A DNA stretch of 64,000 nucleotides from Hofstenia miamia (taxonomy: Eukaryota > Xenacoelomorpha > Acoela): contig SCFE01000015.1 of assembly GCA_004352715.1 (NCBI GenBank), forward strand, positions 2,850,551 through 2,914,550. The letters are read 5' to 3'. A model generated the notes under the pieces. The model was not told the origin of the DNA. It searched no databases and saw only the letters and a list, made by a program, of their open reading frames with translations. Shown here in pieces: positions 45,090 to 58,282 of the stretch; within the stretch, counting starts at the first letter, position 1; the number at the start of each line of letters is the position of its first letter. A program made the position numbers and the translations under genes.

Positions 45090-46106
45090 TAAATTTTTTT
45101 AAGAGTTTGGTCAAGCAAATGAATACATTTTTGAGATAACGCACTTTTTAGTAAAACACACTTTGGCTTTAGAGAAAAAATGTCGACTATTCGTGCACTA
45201 ATGTTTTCAGTTGCAATGTGGCATAAGGCATTAAATTCTGGAGAATTTGTTTCAATAGCGTTTCTTGATATTTCCAAAGCATTTAACAGTATGTGTCACG
45301 AAATACTACTGATAAAGTTGAGAAAGTATGGTTTTAGTACAGACGCTTTAAACTTAATTGAAAGCTTCCTCAGTGATAGATTTCAATCCGTGAGCATAGG
45401 AAAACAAATCCAATTCAATGCCTCTTATTAGAGGAGTTCCTCAAGGGTCTGTGCTGGGGTCCTTACTATTTACAATATATGTCAATGACATTTCAAATTC
45501 AGTTTCCCATTGTTAAATTGTGCAATATGCAGATGATACCAGATCTTTAATATAAATGCTTTAAAAATAGTGACTCTTAATAAACTTACAAAAGACATTA
45601 TCAAAATTCAAGAATATTTTTAATTCAATAAATTTAACCTTAATACTAAGAAAACGAAATTTGTTGTACTTCAACCTGGACATGAATTCAATGCAGAACT
45701 TTCAATTCAAATGGGATGTGAAAACATTATGGTTTCATATGAAGCCATATGAAGAATAAGGAAAAATATAAATTTTCCAATAAACTACATAAACGATAAA
45801 TTTCGATATAATAAAAGATGTAGTTCCTTTATCAAAATTTCAAGAATTAAGAACAAGTATGGTGCACAAATGTTTTTCAATGATACATGTGAATTTTATA
45901 ATAAATTTCCATTGGTGCTAAGGGATTTCACGGTTATTACGCAGGATTTAAGAGTATTTCTTAACAATTACTGGTCCATCAAAGAATTACTCACAACTTT
46001 CGTGTTTCAAATGCATAGCGATATATTTGCCAATTTATTTGTTACATATTTTTGTTCTTTTTGTAGTTTATAGTAGCTAATAAAGCTTTTGAATAGTAGT
46101 AGTCGT
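45090..46106 (+). pseudogene. 5'-truncated LINE copy, AGT tail
   Basis: Begins inside the RT: AFLDISKAFNSMCHEIL and LRKYGFSTDALNLIESFLSD (45250-45400), then GVPQGSVLG-like text and QYADDT at 45520, a deletion near 45740, and the C-terminal region to 46070. Ends in GAATAGTAGTAGTCGTAG. The next copy starts at once. Confidence 0.78.
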
Positions 46107-48175
46107 AGACCTTAAAAACAAATGAAAGACAATGGGATTACATGTATACACTCACAAACGTCGACTATATGGTTTATTTTTATCTCCATTCCATTGAAAG
46201 ATTGCTTGATTACAATGCTCGACTTAAACATTCCTACATCTCTGATAATCCAAGAATGCTTAGTGATAAAATTATTTGCAAGAAAGGAAGAAAATCGACT
46301 ACTTATTTCAGGAGTACATACATAGCACCAATCCTACAGTATTAGCAAAAAAAAAGCACTAAATCGTTTAGAAAACAACAATTTTTACAAATTTACTCAT
46401 GAAAAAGATAGGTGGAACTATGTAGAATCAATATATGGTAGGAAAACAAATCATGCACTAAACACCAAATTGTACACGAAGAAAACTAAAATAGCAAATC
46501 AATTGAACCTAACATTTAGAGATATGGGAAAATATACCGGAGAGAGTGAACTACTTTGATCAGATAAATGCAAAACACAATACATTTTATTTTAATTTCG
46601 TAAGTGAGGAAGTAATGCAGAACATAAAGAAAATTAATGAAAGAAAGTAGAAAGGGCCTAGCAATATTCCCAATTTCATTCTTAAGTATTTTTACATATC
46701 TTGACTATATGTACATTTCTGATCAATTGCGGTATCAGAAATAACTATTTTCCATTGAAATTTAAGGAAGGAATAATAACACCAGTATATAAGGTGATCC
46801 TAATGATTGCAAAAATTACCGGTCCATAATCACTCATATCTTAGAAAAGATACTAGAGCGTAGTTTATATAATCAAATTCAAAAATACATCGGAAACTGA
46901 GATAATAAATACATGCCAATATGGCTTTCAAAAAGTGGAGATCTTTAAATAAAAAGGAGTACTGTGCGGTAGCTTTTTTGGATTTAGCTAAGGCTTTTGA
47001 CAGTATTTCGCATGATTTAATGTTAATGAATTTAATGCCAGTGAATCAAATCAACTAATAAGAAGCTTTTTAATGAATAGAAAACAAGTTGTAAGAATAA
47101 ATACATACTCCGATTCCCTTAATACTACAAGAGGTGTTCCGCAGGGTACTCTTAGTTCCGAAGCTATTTTCATTATTTATAAATGCCATAAGTAGTAGTA
47201 GTAGTAGTAGTAGTACTACACAATATGCGGACGATACCTGCATATTTACAACTAACACATCAATCAAAAAAGCAATTAAAGATCTGAATAATCAATTGGA
47301 ATTAGTAATCAATGATGAAAACGTAATAAACTTATACTTAATGCAAATAAGACAAAATTCTTATTGTTACAAGCTAACAGAGCACCACCTAGCAATGATT
47401 ACAATTTAGTTATTGATAATGTCAACATACCTATTGCTGAAGAAGCTAGATATCTGGGAGTAACTATTGGCTATAATTTAAACTTTTCAGTTTTTTAAAA
47501 AGCAAAATAAGGAAAATTGCTGCTTTAAATTCTTTCCTTCTACAAATCAGAAACGTTCTTCCTATGGAATTCATCATCAACTTTACACGGTGTCAATTAT
47601 ATGGTATTATCAGTTATGGATCATTGTTAGGAATTGGCCAGTATAAAATGATTTGGAATCGAATAGATATTATGTGTAATTGGTCCATTGACATAATAAG
47701 TAATCAACCTAGGTATTCACATATATCAAAATTCTATAATACATATAGCATTATGAAAGCTTATAACTTCGTTAAATATCTAGCATGCTTAAAGTTTTTT
47801 AAGATATTGATGAATCACAATAATGTATTTTCCAAAGATTCCTTGAAGGGGCACATACAGTTAAATCCTAGAACAAAACAATTTACAAAAATTCAACAGA
47901 TAAAAAACAGTTATGGCAATAACACCTTTTTCTTAAGAGCAAAATATTCAATGAATTACCTTATAATATACGATCAAAAATGAAACTATCACTAAGCAAC
48001 ACATTAAACAACATGACTTAAGTATAACTAAAATTGAGAAGGCATACTCAGAAAATTTTAAAGTACCTTAGTTTGAGAAACCATTGGGCATATTTATTAT
48101 GATGGTGCTATACTCTAATTTTTAATTTGTAGACATTTATTTATTCTAAGTTAATAAATTGTTTAAAGTCTAGAA
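46107..48175 (+). pseudogene. LINE copy, RT with inserted (AGT)8
   Basis: From the linker region (ARKEENRLLISG, then DRWNYVESIYG), through KKINERK and KGPSNIPNFILK, CAVAFLDLAKAFDSISHD, GVPQGTL, to QYADDTCIFTTNTS. In front of YADD eight AGT codons (47191-47214) replace the usual short loop. The C-terminal part (47564-47983) is open for 139 codons. The 3' end near 48175 lacks an AGT tail. Confidence 0.78.
47191..47214. repeat. (AGT)8 microsatellite inside the LINE RT
   Basis: Eight perfect AGT units, in frame, encode Ser8 between FINAI and TTQYADD. The same triplet forms the 3' tails of the neighbouring LINE copies. Confidence 0.95.
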
Positions 48176-50020
48176 AACTTTTATAGGAGTTCTTCAGATT
48201 GTAGGCATTCAGACAAAATTTTATTTGACAACGAAATCCATGTGAACAAAATGAGACCTATCGAAATTGTAAAGCTCTGTCAAGTCGATTTATATTGTGT
48301 TAATTGGAATCTAATTTATAAAATTGATAGCATTGATCTTGCACTAACAACTTGTTGAATTACATGCACCACTGCAAAGGTTTTTTGTTCATCAGCGCAG
48401 GATTAACCATTCATTTGACAAAATATCATGAAAAAACCAAATGGCAACAATCACACAATGATGACTATCAAGTTTATGCAGTTACCAAGAAATCTGTTAA
48501 GCTACTCGAAAAGCATTACTTTAAAAAACACTTTTTGTTAACGGTTAAGCAAGTTAAATTCAAATAAAGAGAAATTGAATTATATGAACTCGGTTTGTTG
48601 TACACATAAAGTTTTTGATCTCTTCAAAATTCAGATGGGTAGGAAAGTAACTACTAATCAACCCGAGATTGCTAACCGTTTATCACATTGACTGCCATGT
48701 CTCCAGATAAGTGGAGATCTGGCCTTTCTCAAATGTGCCATGTATCCACAAAAGAGGATTTTAAGGCTGTATACTACATTCTGGATGCACCCAATGCATT
48801 TTCTTATGGTGTTTATTATGTGTGGCATGCTGGGGAATGTTTTTGAAATCCTTGTTGGCATAGTGTCGTTTTTTTTCTTAGATAAACTTTTTTTAATTCC
48901 CTCTCTCTTAGTAAATATTTTATGTATAAATAAACTTGCAAATGTTGGTATTTTGTTCATTGATTTATCTAAGGCATTTGATAGCATGGACCACAATATA
49001 CTAATTCGTAAGCTTCATAAATACGGACTAAGTAATGATGAAGTGAAATTGTTGGAAAGCTTTCTTAATGATCGATTTCAGTCAGTTAAAATCGGGTTAT
49101 ACCATTCAGCATACCAAAAAATTATACGCGGAGTTCCACAAGGGTCCATCTTAGAGCATTTGCTACTTAACATATTCATTAATGATTTATTTGATTGTCT
49201 CTCCCATTGTAAGTCCATCCAATACGCGGATGACACATGTATTTATCTTAGTCATGATAACAAAATCACCTGTTCAAAACTATTATCACAAGATTTTGCT
49301 CAACTTAAATTTTGGCTTCAAACAAACAAACTCATACTCAATATCAATAAAACACAATTCATCATTTTGGAAAGATCTTACAAAGCTGAATTAATCAATA
49401 AGTATAACATCGTAGTAGATAATACAACGCTATCTAATTCTTCTAAATCTACTTACCTTGGGGTAGCTTTTACCAACAATCTTGATTTTACTGAATTTTT
49501 AAATTTTAAAATCCGTAAGCTTGCAGTTCTTAGAGCTACAATTAACCTAATAAAAAACAATGTACCTCATCAGTTTTTCATTGATTATGCTCGGTCTGAG
49601 ATATATGGGATTCTCAGCTACGGATCTCTTCTCACTACTGGTAAATACACATTAAAGTGGAAAAAGATTGAGACAATGTCTAAAAGAATAATAGAGACAA
49701 TAGCCAGTGCTCCAAGATTCTCCACACAGCCTGCTTTTATAAAGAGTTCAAAATTCTGAAGGCAACCAAATACGTCATTTATCTCACATATCTGTATTTT
49801 ATGGCAATCATATCAGGGAAGAAAAAGTTTCTGTCTGATATGTTTTACAGAAAGCTAAAATTAAATACCCGTCAACATCAATAAATAAGCGTTTCAGTTA
49901 AACAATAGTTTTGGTGCGGATTCCTTCTTATCTAAAGCTGCAGATATACTCAATTCTCTTCCAAATGAGCTAAGAACTTATCTGGAATTTTTTTCTGTTC
50001 TTTGATTGATAGTAATTTAC
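48176..50020 (+). pseudogene. LINE copy with a foreign insert before the RT
   Basis: The linker (QPEIANRLS) is interrupted at about 48683 by a piggyBac-end-like insert. From 48937 a long frame runs to 49759: ANVGILFIDLSKAFDSMDHN, GLSNDEVKLLESFLNDRFQS, RGVPQGSILEHLLL, QYADDTCIYL, LQTNKLILNINKTQFIIL, TYLGVAFTNNLDFTEFL. It holds motif A, GVPQG and YADD intact over more than 250 residues, the least broken LINE palm in the window. The C-terminus is in shifted frames to 49990 (ADSFLSKAADILNSLPNEL). Confidence 0.82.
48684..48890. mobile_element. Truncated piggyBac-like insert
   Basis: CACATTGACTGCCATG at 48684-48699 is the inverse of 18379-18394, and both are followed inward by GATCTGGCC. A TTAT takes the place of the TTAA target. 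About 190 bp of unrelated sequence follow before the LINE resumes. No right end seen. Confidence 0.45.
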
Positions 50021-50024
50021 TTTG

Positions 50025-52624
50025 TAGTGTAGTTGTATCTTGAATATAATTATTTCCTTACGCGTTCTTATTTCACAAGCGTCATGCTAGCCACCAAAAT
50101 AAATTTATTAGTGTCCTTAGAGATTTTAATTCCAATTACTTTAATTATGCTGAATCAAAACGAATTGAACACATTTGTGATGTTTTCGATCTTCAAACTA
50201 TTAATAAAAGCAATCCAACTAGATTTTCTAATTTAATAGATTATTTCTTATCCGACAGTTCCAATAAATATATTTGAATCATTTAGTGATCATAATCTTC
50301 GCGTTATGTTAGTAACTATAATTTGAAAGGTAAATATAGGAAACTTATTTATTCTAGGGATTTCAGCAATTTCAATGAGAAAAATTTATAAAGTTGTTGA
50401 AGAACGTCGCTTTTGATCTTAACTACACTTTTAATGATGTTGATAGCATGCTAAAATTTATTACTCGTGAAATCATCAAAGCCTTAAATAAAGTCGTACC
50501 GCTGCGAACCAAATTTATTAGCACTAAATTAATGCCAGTGATTAACGAACCCCACTATTCCGACTTGATTAAAGAGCAGGTAATTAAAAAAAATAAACTC
50601 TTTGAACTTGCAAACTCGAATCCTATTAATCTTAATTGGACTAATTATGACGTGGCTAAGCAATTAATCAAACGGAGCCGCAAATCAAATTAGAATCTAA
50701 GGTAAAGGATTACTTCAAACGACTAAACAAATCTAGCCAAAAATGAAATTTTCTTAAAAGCATTGGGAGATCCAAAGTAGCAAATATTAATATTGAAGCA
50801 ATTAAATATGAAAATAGGGCATACAAAAACAAGAAGGATATCGCAACTATTTTAAACAGAAAATTTGAAAATATGGGTAAATTCAATTTTAAATTTGAAG
50901 AAAATTGAAACTTTTCAATCCAACAACCCAGTATTAAAAAGAAGCAGTTTCATTTTAAATTAATTTCCCATTATGAGCTTAAAAATGTTGTAACTAAGCT
51001 AGATAATAATAAATCTTGTGGTTCCAGTAAACTACAGTATTGGATAATTGAAAAATATTTTTACATTTTTGGTGAATACCTGCTTGTAGCATTTAATCAA
51101 AGTATTATAAATAATGATTTTCCAACTCTTTTAAAACCATTGGATATTTCCTGTTATTTAAAAAGGAGACCGCTAGATCCCATGAACTATCAACCATAAC
51201 ACACCCTTTCTCAAAAATATTTGAAAATCTTTTAGCTGCGCAAATGTACCAGTTTATTAATGACAATCAAATTTTATCAAGAAATCAATTTGGATTTCGA
51301 CCTAAATTCAGCATATCTGTTGCGATTTTATCAATCACAGAAAAAATTAAATGAAATTTAAATCAAAATTTGTCCACAGCGGTAGCTTTACTCGATTTAA
51401 TTAAAGCATTTAATTCAATGAATTTCGATATTTTAAAAGAAAAATTAAGGCGACAAGGTTTTAGTATTAATGCAATAAATTTTATTATGAGTTTTCTAAG
51501 CAATCGAAAGCAAAGAGTAAAAATTAACAACATTTTTTCAGAATATACTATTACAAATTTAGGTGTACCACAAGGAACTGTACTAGGCCCCATTCTATTT
51601 GCACTATACGTAAATGATGTTTCAAAATCCTTGGAAAACTGAACTATGTTTTTATCAATACGCAGATGATATTTGCATATTACGAACAGCAAAAAATCTC
51701 TTTGAGGCAACCAGACATTTGAAAAAAGATATTAAAAATCTCGAAACTTATTTTAATTGCAAAAAACTAAAAATTAATTCTGAAATAACTCTATTTATCA
51801 ATTTTTCATCGAAAGAGCAAAGAAAGTTTACTGAAAATATTTATATTAATGTTTGTGATACTGAAATTATTCAAAGCACATGTGTAAATTACCTTGGTGT
51901 ACTAATAGACAATGACTTAAAATTTGATAATTTTCTTTCCCAAAAATTAAAAAAGATGGCACTTGGAGTCAAATACTTGTACAATCTGCGTCATGTAGGA
52001 AACACCTTTCATGTAGAACTAATTAATTCATTTGTGCTGAGTCAATTTTATTACTTTGCATTTCTCTTTCAAAATATAACATCGCAAAAATGTTCATCAC
52101 TATCAAAAATGTTTAACTGGTCGTTTAGAACACTGAAATATACTGAAAAGCATGAGTCTATTATGTAATTAAGATCATCATATGATATTTGAGCCCCGAG
52201 TTACTTTATTCAGTATCAATCTCTATGTATCGTTCATAAATTTATTAATGAATATTCACTATGTTTTCTCAATTATTACATTACAATCAATAAAAGGAAT
52301 AACACACTTTTTAGTGTCAATAATAATCAAGATGCATTTTCCTTCAGATGTTCAATCTTATGGAATAAATTAAGTATCGATATAAAATGTGAGAAAAATT
52401 ATAAGCACTTCAAGAAAAAAATCATACAAATTTTATTGAATAAACAAAAATTATTGGGCATAGATAACAAATTCAATGCATGGTCGAATTATTTTTAAAA
52501 CTGCCCTTTAATTAATAATGCAAATGTAAATAGTTTTGTAAGTATTTTTGTCATGTGTTAGTTTGTACATATTAGCAATAAATTTGCTTTAACTCTTATT
52601 ATAATACTAATAGTGATTATTATA
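50025..52624 (+). pseudogene. Second LINE family, long copy (endonuclease end, RT, C-terminus)
   Basis: The endonuclease end (SVLRDFNSNYFNY, NLIDYFLSD, SDHNLR) at 50110-50320 is followed by a linker frame (50394-50693), RT fingers (KLDNNKSCGSSKLQYWIIEK), then ALLDLIKAFNSMNFDILKEK (motif A), LGVPQGTVLGPILFALYVND and, after a one-base frameshift at about 51630, FYQYADDICIL, CVNYLGVLIDNDLKFDNFL. The frame is open to 52168; a further C-terminus SILWNKLSID is at about 52350. It ends in a TAATA-rich tail, not AGT. Sequence differs clearly from the other plus-strand copies. Confidence 0.85.
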
Positions 52625-53850
52625 ACTATTATTTCTTTCATTTCCTAAGCTTCGTGCTTTTGGGATTCTCAGCTGGAAAATCTACCGTTTTCCAGGGAGT
52701 CTGATAGCTTTCCTCAGAACTAGCTGTTTCTAGCAGTTTTTCCTTCTGTACAACCACTTTCACCCTTTTGTAATTTTTTACCTTCTGTACAACCACTTTC
52801 ACCCTTTTGCAATTTTAAATTACAATTTATGATTCTTAGTTACTGCTTCTAGTGCTTAATCTATTACTGGAACTATTTCAACTTTCTGTAAACTCCACAA
52901 TGTCTCTATTTCCTAAGCCCACTTTCTGGATTTTTCCATCTTATCTTATCTTTCTTTTGCTTTCAATCACATTGGTATACTGCATGGCGAAGTCCACAGT
53001 ATCTTAACCTAGTCATTCTCTATGTCTAGCTGTGGTTTATGCCCATGCCACTTATCTCTTGCTTCTGACCTATAATACCTACTCAAGGTCCAATGTAGCA
53101 TTCGTATTACCTTCGCATACTTGAACTATTATTCATTCTTTGTTAACTTCTCACAACATGCTATTAGATTATCTACTGTCTCCAACACTTTCCTACATAG
53201 TCTATATTTTTCACTGCCTCAGATCTTCTGATCATGTGCTTACTCACCCAGTTTGTCATTACTGTTTGCTTCTGTAATGACATTATCAAGTCTTCTGTTT
53301 CCCTCTTTATTCCTGCCTTTCTTAACCACCTCTTGCTTGCTTATGCTTATCTATGAATTACCTTTTCTTTATACCTTGTTAGTTTTTTATCAACCTCTCT
53401 TCTTGTCTTCCTTAATACCTTGGTGAAGTACAGTAGTGATATCTTAGGGTTTACATATTCTTTTAGTCCTATGTACTCCCTCCACAGGTAGGTGTAATTT
53501 CCTTTCTTTATGTCTTGACATGTACAGCCTATCCATATCTCAATGTTTATTGAATAATCTTTCTGCCGCGTAACTTCCTGGTATCCTTGTCCAGCTTCTT
53601 CAATTGATTCTTATTCCAACCAATTATTTCTGCTGATTATTTCAATCCTGGTATAGTCCACGTATTCATTTCTTTTATATTGTTCTGATTATTAAGTGAG
53701 GTCTTCTGTAGTACCTTTCTTACCATTCCTTTCTTAGTCTTGTCTCTGTTGTTTCAAAATTTCCCCTAGTTACATTTGTCTCTGATCAGTGTCACTATTG
53801 CACAGTTTCAAAGGCAAACTTCAAGCAAAGCTCTCAACTTACTTCTGCTG
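52625..53850 (-). pseudogene. LINE C-terminus with CCHC and restriction-like nuclease, minus strand
   Basis: The minus strand (pyrimidine-rich on plus) reads, in broken frames, IIGWNKNQLKKLDKDTRKL, RLYMSRH-like text, KAGIKRETEDLIMSLQKQ, NWVSKHMIRRSE, a Cys-rich part, IRMLHWTLSRYYRSEARDKW and HGHKPQLDIEND with KILW. This is the order of the RT C-terminus, Cys/His region and PD-(D/E)XK-type nuclease in R2/NeSL-like non-LTR elements. Its 3' end meets the TAATA tail of the plus-strand LINE before it. Stops and frameshifts are frequent. Confidence 0.65.
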
Positions 53851-53855
53851 CGATT

Positions 53856-54748
53856 TTTTTGAATTATTATTATTACTATTATTGTTATTGTATTGGTTGT
53901 TGGCAATTTTTTTACTATTTATGCAATTATAATAAAAGTACATGTACATATAGTATTGGGGTTTTATTAAACTTGAGATTTTTTTCTATTTTCATGAGAA
54001 CAATGAGGAAATCTGACAGAAAAAACGAAAGTATTCTGTGAAGTTGAGGCACTAATTGACACTAAAGTTAAGATTTCTGAATTTTTGTATTAAGAAATAT
54101 TCTTGATAATAAAATTCTTTAATAGCTACTAAAATACAGCACGAAGAGAAAAAAACATCATGCAAAAAGGGCCTATGAATATTAATCATTCCAAATGACT
54201 TCATATTAATGAGGAATTCAAGAGCAAGCAAATTAATTTTGAATGAATGAATTTCTTCAATGACAATATTTTATGTGATTGCGGTGAAAAGCATCAATTC
54301 TTGTCGACAAACGTCGTTGAAATGGCCAATCAATTATTTAGCTAACTGATTCAAGTTAATTGAAATTTCTGTTCAATGCTAACAGATAATTAAATTGACA
54401 GTTAAATACACACATTTAAATATTAATCTACAAAATATATATTGTTGTGGTTTTTTGCAATAAAATTTTCAAATGATCAGTATTACCTAGTTAAATGACA
54501 GTTTTAGTAAGATTCAATGCAATCCTTAGGAACTAGTAATTTCATGTTTGAAAATATCAAGATGCTTAGAAAGCTACAGGGTGTGCAAGAAAATCACACA
54601 TACCTCACCTTAACAAAACGTTACAAACGATCTTGGAAATTTCCACTGTCGATTTCAAGACAGCATTTCAATTTTGCATTCATTTGAGAATACGATCTTC
54701 AAAGTTTGTGAAATAATTTGTTCAATGCTAGTGGTTTTCTTGGCTTAG
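53856..54748. other. ATT microsatellite then AT-rich sequence, no gene seen
   Basis: TTATTATTATTACTATTATT at 53861-53880 and variants to 53895. The rest up to 54748 shows no coding text. Confidence 0.5.
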
Positions 54749-57229
54749 AACTCAGAAAAGGATGTGCGCATTCTTGAAGAAAATCTTTTTTTTCAAACAG
54801 CCAATGGGAAAACTCCAACCGGGGTTATTTCAATTAACAAAGGCAGCCAAAGCCTCGAGAAATGACGCGATTTCTGAGGGATCTCTGAAAAAGCTGCACA
54901 GCGATCACATTGGAATCATCTTTTGCGAAAATCTTGCAACTTTGTCATGCACTTTCCATTATTTTGAAAAACAGGCCCCACTAAAAACACGCGCTGCTCA
55001 ATCGTAAGCAGTCAAGCTCGAAATTATCTTAAACTTTAAAAAAATACATTAAATGCGTTGTACTATGACCAAATTTATTGTTCACCTAAATTCCTGCATA
55101 AATGAATCAAAATCGGGCTAAACACAATAATATTCTTCAGATAGAAAATTTAGAAGTTCACTGGTGAAATATTATGATGCCTTGACAAAAAATGAAGTAG
55201 CAGAAATGTTTTTTCATGGACCATGTTTGTCTGACTCCTACAAATCCATTCTAGAAAACTTAATAATTGAATTTTACAGAATGATGTAACTCGTGAGAAC
55301 CTTGAAAGAGGGATAATGACACATTAAATAATTGACGCTGACTTTGTTAATTTACTAAATTTGTGATGCAATATATAACACCGCACCCTTAATATAGTAA
55401 ATATTATTGACTATTTCTGTAATAGGCTTCTTCCAGCTTAAGTCAAAGTCTAAATTCCAATCAATGCATTGTTATTCACTATTACTATTGAAAGAATCAT
55501 CAAAGCGATCATCGTTAATATTTCATTATTTTGCAGTAAATTGGAGTTTCGCAAAAAATTTATTAGATTTGCAAGATTTACAAGGAAAAATACTGTTTAA
55601 GTAGTAAGATAACAGCTAAAATGAGGCATAAAACTTTGTATCATGTGAAAACATTGAAAAAATTAAATTTTTCTGACATTGCAGAGAAGCAATTTCAATC
55701 ATGAGACCACCATTGAGCTGGAAGTATTAATTTTACATTTAAATTTGAGTCTTTGTGTTAAATTTGACATATAAAATTTTAACCATTGTTTGAACAAAGG
55801 ATGACCATCAGTAGAACTTCATGAAGATGCTTGAAAATTCTTTTAGCAACAACATAATGAGTGAACTGCCAAAAATTTAGCATATTTGAATAAGTGTGTG
55901 GGAATTGTTCTGGTTTCTATCAAGAATTTCATGAAAAGCATCATCTGCTTCAAAAGATTGTAATAACAGAGAACACAAAAATGTTAAGATTCATTCATTG
56001 CTTTAACACGGCAATGTCTTCTAACACTTAGCGCTTTGTAATTTTGTACGAAATTTTCAAATTTACTTTCTACATGCCTTCTCTAATGTATTCATTTCAT
56101 TCTGAACCATCTTCCTTGAACAAGCATACATCTCCAAGTTACCAATATATAATAAATGGCTCACTATTCTACCATTCTTCTCTAGGTTATCCCGTATGCC
56201 TCTTTCAAACTTTTTGTGGCTGGAGTAAAGCTGATTTATTATTTTTATCCCTGTCCTCAAAACTTCAAAAATACTTTTTTCTATGACTCTTCAGGAAAAT
56301 ATATGGGCAGATAAAATGCAAATTGAGCAATTGCTAAAAATATTGTTTATGCCGTGTATTAAGATAGCATGCGAAATCAATTTACCAACGCCATTGCGCG
56401 ACAAAAACATTTCGTAGTAAGAAATATTTCATGTGGTTTACGAAAAGCCACTATTTATTATCAAAAACTTTTAGTTAGTCATTAAGAAGTAAATTCACGA
56501 CCACATAAATTTATTTGCAGCAGGATTTCCTACCCTAGTTATCATCGATATAGAAAATGAGATCAGAGTAGAAAATATATACTTCTATGTTATCAATGTC
56601 TTTTACAGCACGTTTTCTTTACTATTATAATACATTTAGGCACTAGCAAAGCTAGTAGTATCGTTTTCTAGATTAGAAACTTTGCCAATTCCCAAACTTC
56701 TGAATATAATATGTGGTGGAATATCGGAAGTGATAACGGTCAAAAAGTCAAATTCAGAAGAAATAGAAAATCTGATTTTTTCAGCAAATCAAACGAACTC
56801 ATTTCTATTCTGTCGTGTTGCAAAAAAAGCCTTAGCCATGGGTGATCGATGCTCTTCTGATCTTCACAATTTCGTGGAAGGTAAGCAGTAAATACATTCG
56901 TCAATAATCACTATCCGTTTTGACTGATATTGACTTTTGAATACTAGAACCTAAATTGAAGCGCATAGTCTGCAATTAATGTACTTGTGTGCTTAACAAA
57001 TACATGTACTTTACCGGCTATTACAATGGAAAACTATGTTTTGGATTAATCAGGGTCTAGGAATTTCGATTCCATTTAATTTTGTTCTCATTATTCTTTC
57101 TTAGACTTGGCGTTAAACATTTCACTATTATTTTTTCCTTAAGACTTCAAGAAGTATGATAATCTATTATCAACATTGAACCAGTTCGCAAGAAAAACGC
57201 GGACTGCGGTCACACCGGTCCACTGTTGA
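54749..57229 (+). CDS. Unidentified multi-exon gene (exon set)
   Basis: Exon-like segments lie between good splice sites: 54749-55003 (acceptor TTGGCTTAG, donor C|GTAAGC; two frames, NSEKDVRILEENLFFQTANG then SLKKLHSDHIGIIFCENL), 55141 or 55145-55285 (RSSLVKYYDALTKNEVAEMF), 55426-55535 (KSKSKFQSMHCYSLLLL, ending FHYFA), 56640-56880 (ALAKLVVSFSRLETLPIPKL to LHNFVE, donor G|GTAAGC) and 57144-57229 (DFKKYDNLLSTLNQF, stop TGA, after a strong pyrimidine tract). The last three join with matching phase. The joins of the first two to the rest are not settled, and the first contains a frame break. The text is helical and leucine-rich. I do not recognise the family. Confidence 0.45.
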
Positions 57230-57578
57230 TCCTAGATGATAATGTCAATGTCAAAGAGGAGCATTTCCAGATGTAACTTAATGGCCTAGACTTAATTTCT
57301 AGTAGCTGTCATAAATGTGTGTGGGTTTCATATTCAAATAATTGGCTGAATCACTAAGGAAATTCTATAGATTAAATTAGGACTAGAGTTGGTTCGAAAA
57401 GTGGAGGGGAAATATGACTAGTGAAATTGATAAAAAGCCGATTTACCTAGCAAATATCTGTAAGCCTAATTCAATAATATGATATAGCTACAAATTTTTA
57501 CTGTTGTCACTGCTGTCTCCTTAATATAATGAAAAATTTAGGAAAATATTTTAATGTGCAAACCTCTGTTTATGTCAG

Positions 57579-57718
57579 AGACTATTCTGAATTAATCATT
57601 CGAATTCAAAATTTCGTTTTACCGAAAGCTTGTTGGAAGGGAAAATGGAGGAAAACTGACAAACATTGGCTATCACTGAGGACGTTGGAAAAACGTTGTC
57701 TACAGTATTCTGCGAAAG
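57579..57718 (+). CDS. Exon candidate, unidentified
   Basis: Acceptor CCTCTGTTTATGTCAG and donor AAAG|GTAAGA bound 140 bp open in one frame (DYSELIIRIQNFVLPKACWK to LEKRCLQYSAK). Its entry phase (one base) does not fit the exon ending at 56880, unless a 10-bp micro-exon at 57144-57153 is used. It may be an alternative end of that gene or the start of another. Confidence 0.4.
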
Positions 57719-58248
57719 GTAAGATGTTACTTCAATTGATTGATTCGCATCACATTTCTCGTGTTTTTTCGAAATTCTTAAGACTAAAAGTCGCAAAACA
57801 CTTTAAATTACAGTCTACTCGAGTTTGTGCTTAAGATGACTCTAAGTCTATTCTAAAAGTTTCTCATTAAATAATAAACGAAATTTTGAAATTGGATGAA
57901 AACAAGAAAAGGGCAATAGTATAAATACACCTACTATAAAAATTGTTAAGTTGGTTAGTGCATCAATGTTTCATGAATGATAGTCTTTGAATACCAGTAT
58001 AGAGCTATTGTAATATTTGATTGGGTAAATGCTTTGCTAAGGCGATACTATATATAAAACGATTCAGTCCTACATTTAGCCCTCAAGTTTGATCATTGAT
58101 ATTTGGCTGGATGACAATTAATATAGATTGATTTTGAATTCCTTTGTGTATTTATAGCTTATCGTCAATATATTTGTAAAGGATTGACTAAAAAGAACAA
58201 TCTGATATCCACTCTAGCAAATTTGAGGGTTAAGTTTTTATCTGGATG

Positions 58249-58282
<34 letters not shown>

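Noticed and set aside
48658-48996. 112-codon minus-strand frame
   Set aside because: It lies across the piggyBac-like insert and opposite the LINE motif A region. No conserved text on that strand.
54749-57229. Assigning the unidentified gene to a Fanconi-pathway-type helical protein
   Set aside because: A faint resemblance in leucine-rich helices came to mind, but no diagnostic motif supports it.
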